64,000 nucleotides of DNA. Source: Ailanthus altissimus (Eukaryota > Streptophyta > Magnoliopsida > Sapindales > Simaroubaceae). This document shows positions 59,450 to 64,000 of the stretch, in pieces. The DNA is taken from the NCBI GenBank assembly GCA_946807835.1, contig OX327690.1:11318501-11382500 (forward strand), given 5' to 3'. The number at the start of each line of letters is the position of its first letter. Within the stretch, counting starts at the first letter, position 1. Position numbers and translations under genes: made by a program. The notes beneath the pieces are model-generated. The model was not told the origin of the DNA. It did no database searches and saw nothing but the letters and a program-made list of their open reading frames with translations.

Positions 59450-62400
59450 CTATTCACGATGGTATCTTATGCCCATTGACTCCACATGTCTTTCAAATAC
59501 TTTTAGAGTTAAGGCTTTGGTAAGTGCATCCACTACATTATTTATAGAATCTACTCTACAAACTATTACATCTCCTCTAGCCAAGATTTCTCTAATGATA
59601 TGGTATTTCCTTTCCACATACTTAGACTTTTGGTGTGCTCTAGACTCTTTAGCTTGTGCAATGGCTCCATTGTTGTCGTAAAACAATGGTATAGGATCAA
59701 TTGCACTTAAAACTATTCCAAATTCAGCAATAAATTTACGTATCCACACTGCTTTTTTTGCTGCTTCTAAGGCTGCAATATATTCTGCCTCTGTTGTGGA
59801 ATCAACTGTAGACGACTGTTTGTTGCTCTTCCAACTAACTATAGCACCGTTGAGAATGAACATATATCTAGATGTAGACTTTTTATCATTTAGATCAGAC
59901 TAGAAGTTTGAATCTGTGTATCTTCTCACTTGTAAGTCACTTTCTCCATAAATTAGAAAATTGTCCTTAGTACCTTTAAGATATTTGAGGACATGTTTGA
60001 CAACCATCCAATGGCCTTCGCTTAGATCAGACTGATATCAGCTTGTAACACTTACAGCCGTACTAATGTCAGGTCTCGTATACATCATGGCATACATCAA
60101 GCTTCTTACAGTTGATGTATATGGTATGTTAGACATTCTAACCTTTTCATCTTCACTTTGAGGACACATCTTCCTCGAAAGATGAACACCATGTCTAAAA
60201 GGTATGTGAATTATCTTACAGTTACTGAAATTATATATTTCTAAAACATTATCTATGTACAATGATTGATAGAGTCCTATAAACCTCCTAGCTCTATCTC
60301 ATAAAAGCTTTATACCTAGTATATAGGAAGCCTCTCCCAAATCCTTCATAGAGAAATTCTTACTAAGGTAGCTTTTAAGCGATTGCAACATACCAATATC
60401 GTTTCTGATAATGAGAATGTCATCCATATATAGAACCAAGAAGACTACCATGCTCCCATTGCTCCTTTTATACACACAAGATTCTTCTTCGTTCTTGATG
60501 AAACCAGCCCTCTGATTACTTCATCAAAATGAAGATTCCAACTTCGGGAAGCCTGTTTAAGTCCATAAATAGACTTCTTCAGCTTGCATACTAAACCAGA
60601 AGTTTGGCTAGATGTAAAACCTTCAGGTTGTTCCATATAGATTTCTTCTTCAAGATATCCATTTAAGAATGCCATTTTTACATCCATTTGTCAAATCTCA
60701 TAGTCATAATATGCAGTAATTGCCAGTAAAATTTGAATTGACTTAAGCATCGCTACTGGTGAGAAGGTTTCCTCATAATCGATCCCAGATCGTTGAGTAT
60801 AACCTTTCACCACCAGTCGGCTTTGAAAGTCTCTACTTTTCCATCGGGCCCACGCTTTCGCTTGTAAATCCATTTACATCCAATAGTTACAATTCATTTA
60901 GGAAGCTCAACTAAGTCCCAAACTTAATTTTGATACATTGAGTCAATCTCAGATTTCATGGCCTCTTGCTATTTTTTTGAATTGATGTCCAACATCGCCT
61001 CTCTATAAGTTGAAGGATCATTTTCTTCAATCAAGAAAACACCAAGAGCACCTTCAGGTATTAAACCATACCTTTCAAGTGGCCTTGATATCCTTTCTGA
61101 TCTACGTGGAGGGTGTGCTAAAGGTATTCTGCTCGATTGAGCCTGAGGTTTCATCGTTGGTTTATGTACATCCTGATTAAGTTCATCTAAATCAATCTTT
61201 CTATAATGTCCACAATCTATGAGAAACTGTTTCTCTAAAAAAGTGGCATTCTGAGCAACGAACATATTTCATTCCTCGGGATCATAGAACTGGTATCCCA
61301 TTGAATTCTTAGGATACCCAATAAATCGATACTTGTATCCTTTAGGTGCAAGTTTATCATGTTGCGTAACCTTTACATAAGCAGGACAACCCCAAATCTT
61401 AACATATTTAAGACTCGGTTTTCTTCCATTCCAAATCTCATAAGGAGTAGAAGAAATAACTTTCGATGGAATTATGTTCAATATATGAGCAGCAGTTTCT
61501 AGAGCATAGCCCCATAGATATTAAGAGAGATCAGTGAAGGTCATCATTGATCAGACCATATCTAATAAAGTTTCATTTCTCTTATCTGAAACATCATTGT
61601 GTTGTGGAGTACCTGGAGGACTATATTGAGCGAGAATCCCATTCTCCTATAAATAATCTGAAAATTCATTGCTCATGTATTTACTGCCTCGATCTGATTG
61701 AAGGCATTTGATATACATTTCGGTTTATTTCTCTACTTCGATTCGAAACTCTTTGAACTTTTTAAAAGTTTCTGACTTGTGTTTTATAAGAAACACATAT
61801 CCAAATCATGATAGATCATCGATAAAGATTACAAAGTATCGAAAGCCACCGAGTGCAATGTGATTCATTGGACCACATACATCACTGTATATAAGTTCTA
61901 ATAAATCAGTGGCGCGGTGTCCAAAACCAATAAATAGAGCTTTGGTCATTTTTTTTTAATACAAGATTCACAAACTAGATAAGGCTCTATGGTCAAATCA
62001 GGTATCTGACCATCCTTAACCAGACGGGTTAGGCGTCTCACACCTATATGACCTAATCTTATACGCCACAATTCTGTATCATTTAAAGTTCCTGATTTAT
62101 TTTCAGCAATACCTGTACATTCATGACATTTCCTACTGTATCCAATATATAATGGCTATTAACCAATTGACATTCAGCTAATAAAACATTATCCAAATCA
62201 TACAAACATAAAGTAACAGTTCCGTACAAATATATGATATCCTTCACTGTCCAATATAGGAATAGAAATAATTTTTCGGATAATGTTTGGCACATAATAA
62301 TAATTATTCAATACAATAATTTTATTACATGGAAGAAGTAAATTAAATTGTCCAATAGCCTCGACCTGCAGAAAGTCTCCATTTCCAACACGAAGCTGTA

Positions 62401-62640
62401 CTTCTCCAAGCTGTAACAGTCTAACTTCCTTCAGGCCCTACAATATATTGTAGATATGAGAAGGACAAGCAGTATTTAATACCTGCCAGTATTAGCATCA
62501 AATGCTAAAGAAATGTCAATAATAGGCAAGTGCATACCTGATGGTGTCTTCTTAATAGTGGCAAGGTATTTTGGGCAGTTTCACTTCCAATGCCCATCCT
62601 CCTTGCAATGGAAACATTTTCCTTTTGCTTTGCTCTTATG
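59450..62640 (-). pseudogene. Ty1-copia pol (zinc knuckle, protease, integrase, RT, RNase H), nearly complete, disabled
   Basis: Domains on the minus strand. Zinc knuckle at 62625-62570, 'CFHCKEDGHWK' then a TGA at 62583-62581 before 'NCPKY'; this fits CGA to TGA. Protease is not clear. Gag-pre-integrase near 62080 ('ELWRIRLGHIG'). Integrase: 'FIDDLSRFGYVFLIKH' and 'LQSDRGSKYMSNEF', with Asp in place of the third acidic Glu ('VSDKRN'). RT: 'VKGYTQRSGIDYEETFSPVA', then a TGA at 60690-60688 where Trp is usual, then '[18 protein letters not shown]' and 'LYMDDI' near 60425. RNase H at 59863-59450, intact to its stop: 'STTEAEYIAALEAAKKAVW', 'DNNGAIAQAK'. Several further stops and shifts lie in between. 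It is the least decayed element here and explains the fragments at 16348 and 20391. Confidence 0.88.
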
Positions 62641-63380
62641 TTAGGGCTTAGACATGTGTTGCTTTTGAGGACCCATTCTAGGTGCATACATTACTTTCCG
62701 TTTATTCTTCTCTTTGGACTTCTTAGAAGTCTTTCGGGTAGATGACGAAGCACCCTGAACATAGAGGACCGTGCCCCATTTGTTCATGTCCTCTTGAGCT
62801 ATTTTTAGCATGTTATGCAGATCAGCATAAGTATGAGTCAATCCTTGCATATTATAGTTCATAATAAACTGTGCAAATGACCTTGAAAGTGATTGGAGAA
62901 TTAAACTATTCCCCAATCTATTACTCAGTAAGAGATCCATAGTTTCTAACCTCTCAATATATGATATTATCTTGAGGACATGAGGACTTACTGGACTGCC
63001 CTCGGGTAGTCTAGCTTGAAAGAGAGATTTGGCAACCTTATATATTTCAAATTGAGGTTGGTCACCAAATAACTCTTTTAGGTGGAGCATGATACTCCTA
63101 GCACTGTCCATGTGGACATACTCACTTTGGAGCTTTGTAGACATTGAGCCGAGGATGTATGATTTAAATTTCAAATCATCATCCAACCATTTTCGATACG
63201 TCTCCTTTTCTTCCGGAGAAGCATTATTAGAAACAGCTTGGGGCAGGTGCTGATCAATTACATATCCAAGCTTCTCAGAATCTAGAACTATTCTGAATTC
63301 ATAAGCCAATCAGCATAATTTTCTGCACCTTTGAGTTGGTGCGCATCTAGGATACGAACTAGTGGGTTGTTTGAAGCCAT
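62641..63380 (-). pseudogene. Ty1-copia gag (UBN2-type), one frameshift
   Basis: The ATG at 63380 opens 'NNPLVRILDAHQLKGAENYA'. After about 27 codons the frame ends, and the match continues in another frame from about 63305 ('FRIVLDSEKLGYVIDQHLP') to 62641. A single missing base near 63306 explains the break. The rest is open: 'YILGSMSTKLQSEYVHMDS', 'LHLKELFGDQ', 'ISYIERLETM' and a Lys-rich end 'TSKKSKEKNKRK' leading into the zinc knuckle. This is the gag of plant copia elements. Its frame is otherwise intact, so decay is recent relative to the other elements. Confidence 0.85.
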
Positions 63381-64000
63381 TTGATCTTGACAGAACAAAA
63401 GAAAAGATGTTAACAGAATATTTCAATCGCTAATAAATAATGTTTTAGATCATAGGTATAACAGTTATACATTTTTTAATCTAGAAAATGCCCTTCCACT
63501 GTTTCACATAATCCCTTTAATCTTTCAAACGGGAAAATGATAGTTTTAGATTCCTTAAACTATATAGTGATAAGTGGATCCCATTGACATTTTACTCTAA
63601 CCTCACGCTGTAGCAATATTGGCATTTGTAAACTCAAAAGGTAGACAACTCTTGTCAATTGCATCTTATACAACTCTTACGACTGATTCTAAATACATCT
63701 TATCCTTACGCTATAGCAATATTGGATAAGTGTATTCCAGATTAACTTGTCAATCATTAAATTAATGCTACCAGTATAGCCCTTACGCTGTAGCAATATT
63801 AAGCAATACGTTCGCATATATTTGCCTCATCTTATGTTTAACCGGCATAGCCCGAATCACCCCGACCAATCCCTCACGCTGTAGCAATATAGGGAAAGAC
63901 CGAAGTGAACCGTCTAATACCGTATTGACAAGATGGATCATTATATAATATTATCTCATAATACAATATTATTTAATCTGATTTAGAAAGATTTTTATTT
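63381..64000 (-). repeat. Copia leader, minus orientation, with four-motif array
   Basis: The leader upstream of gag holds four copies of CTCACGCTGTAGCAATAT or a near match, starting at 63602, 63705, 63782 and 63873 (spacings 103, 77, 91). Primer site and 5' LTR lie beyond the window. Confidence 0.8.

Noticed and set aside
62083..62295. Hydrophobic 70-codon ORF in the copia element
   Set aside because: It is an alternative frame of the gag-pre-integrase region; the true frame shows the 'ELWRIRLGHIG' block.
1..64000. Endogenous pararetrovirus or other virus
   Set aside because: No movement protein or coat protein motif was seen; all RT and integrase parts fit Ty1-copia, Ty3-gypsy or LINE.

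Overview
This window is nuclear DNA of a flowering plant, most likely a dicot. It is AT-rich and dominated by plant retroelements. Three kinds of evidence point to this: Ty1-copia and Ty3-gypsy pol remnants, LTRs primed by initiator tRNA-Met, and plant LINEs with DUF4283, endonuclease, reverse transcriptase and zf-RVT parts. There is also a plant mobile domain remnant and one intron-containing plant gene. I cannot name the species. No bacterial gene, CRISPR array, rRNA or tRNA gene was found.

The only intact cellular gene I can support is on the minus strand at 40645-44301. It has three coding exons that join in frame into a protein of about 522 residues. An N-terminal RNase H-like domain is followed by a RING1-IBR-RING2 (RBR) E3 ubiquitin ligase module with its catalytic cysteine present. 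About 0.5 to 1.7 kb on each side of it looks low-copy.

Layout from left to right. 1-6897: copia-type LTR pieces around a plant mobile domain pseudogene and a short TIR element. 6898-11227: two 1.4 kb LTRs of one family (LTR-A) facing in opposite orientations, inserted into a copia LTR. 11388-17227: copia LTRs, one holding another LTR-A relative, then decayed copia pol. 17228-19018: gypsy gag with an exact primer-binding site and a fragment of its LTR (LTR-B). 19190-26160: a rearranged copia element with leaders in both orientations, integrase pieces in both orientations, a primer-binding site and a 2.36 kb LTR. 26350-28200: a 75-bp tandem array split by an LTR-C copy. 28260-32114: a second gypsy pol on the minus strand, also split by an LTR-C copy. 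33304-36125: an LTR-B solo LTR. 37595-37827: a long near-perfect foldback. 40645-44301: the RBR gene. 46985-56031: an old plus-strand LINE carrying three later insertions in nested order. 56032-64000: copia LTR sequence and the best preserved copia element of the window, on the minus strand and running off the right edge.

The retroelements do not form a working system. Every coding part seen carries stops, frameshifts or lost catalytic residues. Their value is as a record: target-site duplications and interrupted frames allow the order of several insertions to be read directly. The most unusual signal is a set of four copies of a motif of about 18 nt in the copia leader, at almost identical spacing (about 104, 77 and 92 nt) in three separate leader copies. 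Family labels (LTR-A to LTR-D, LINE-1, LINE-2) are local names used only in this annotation.
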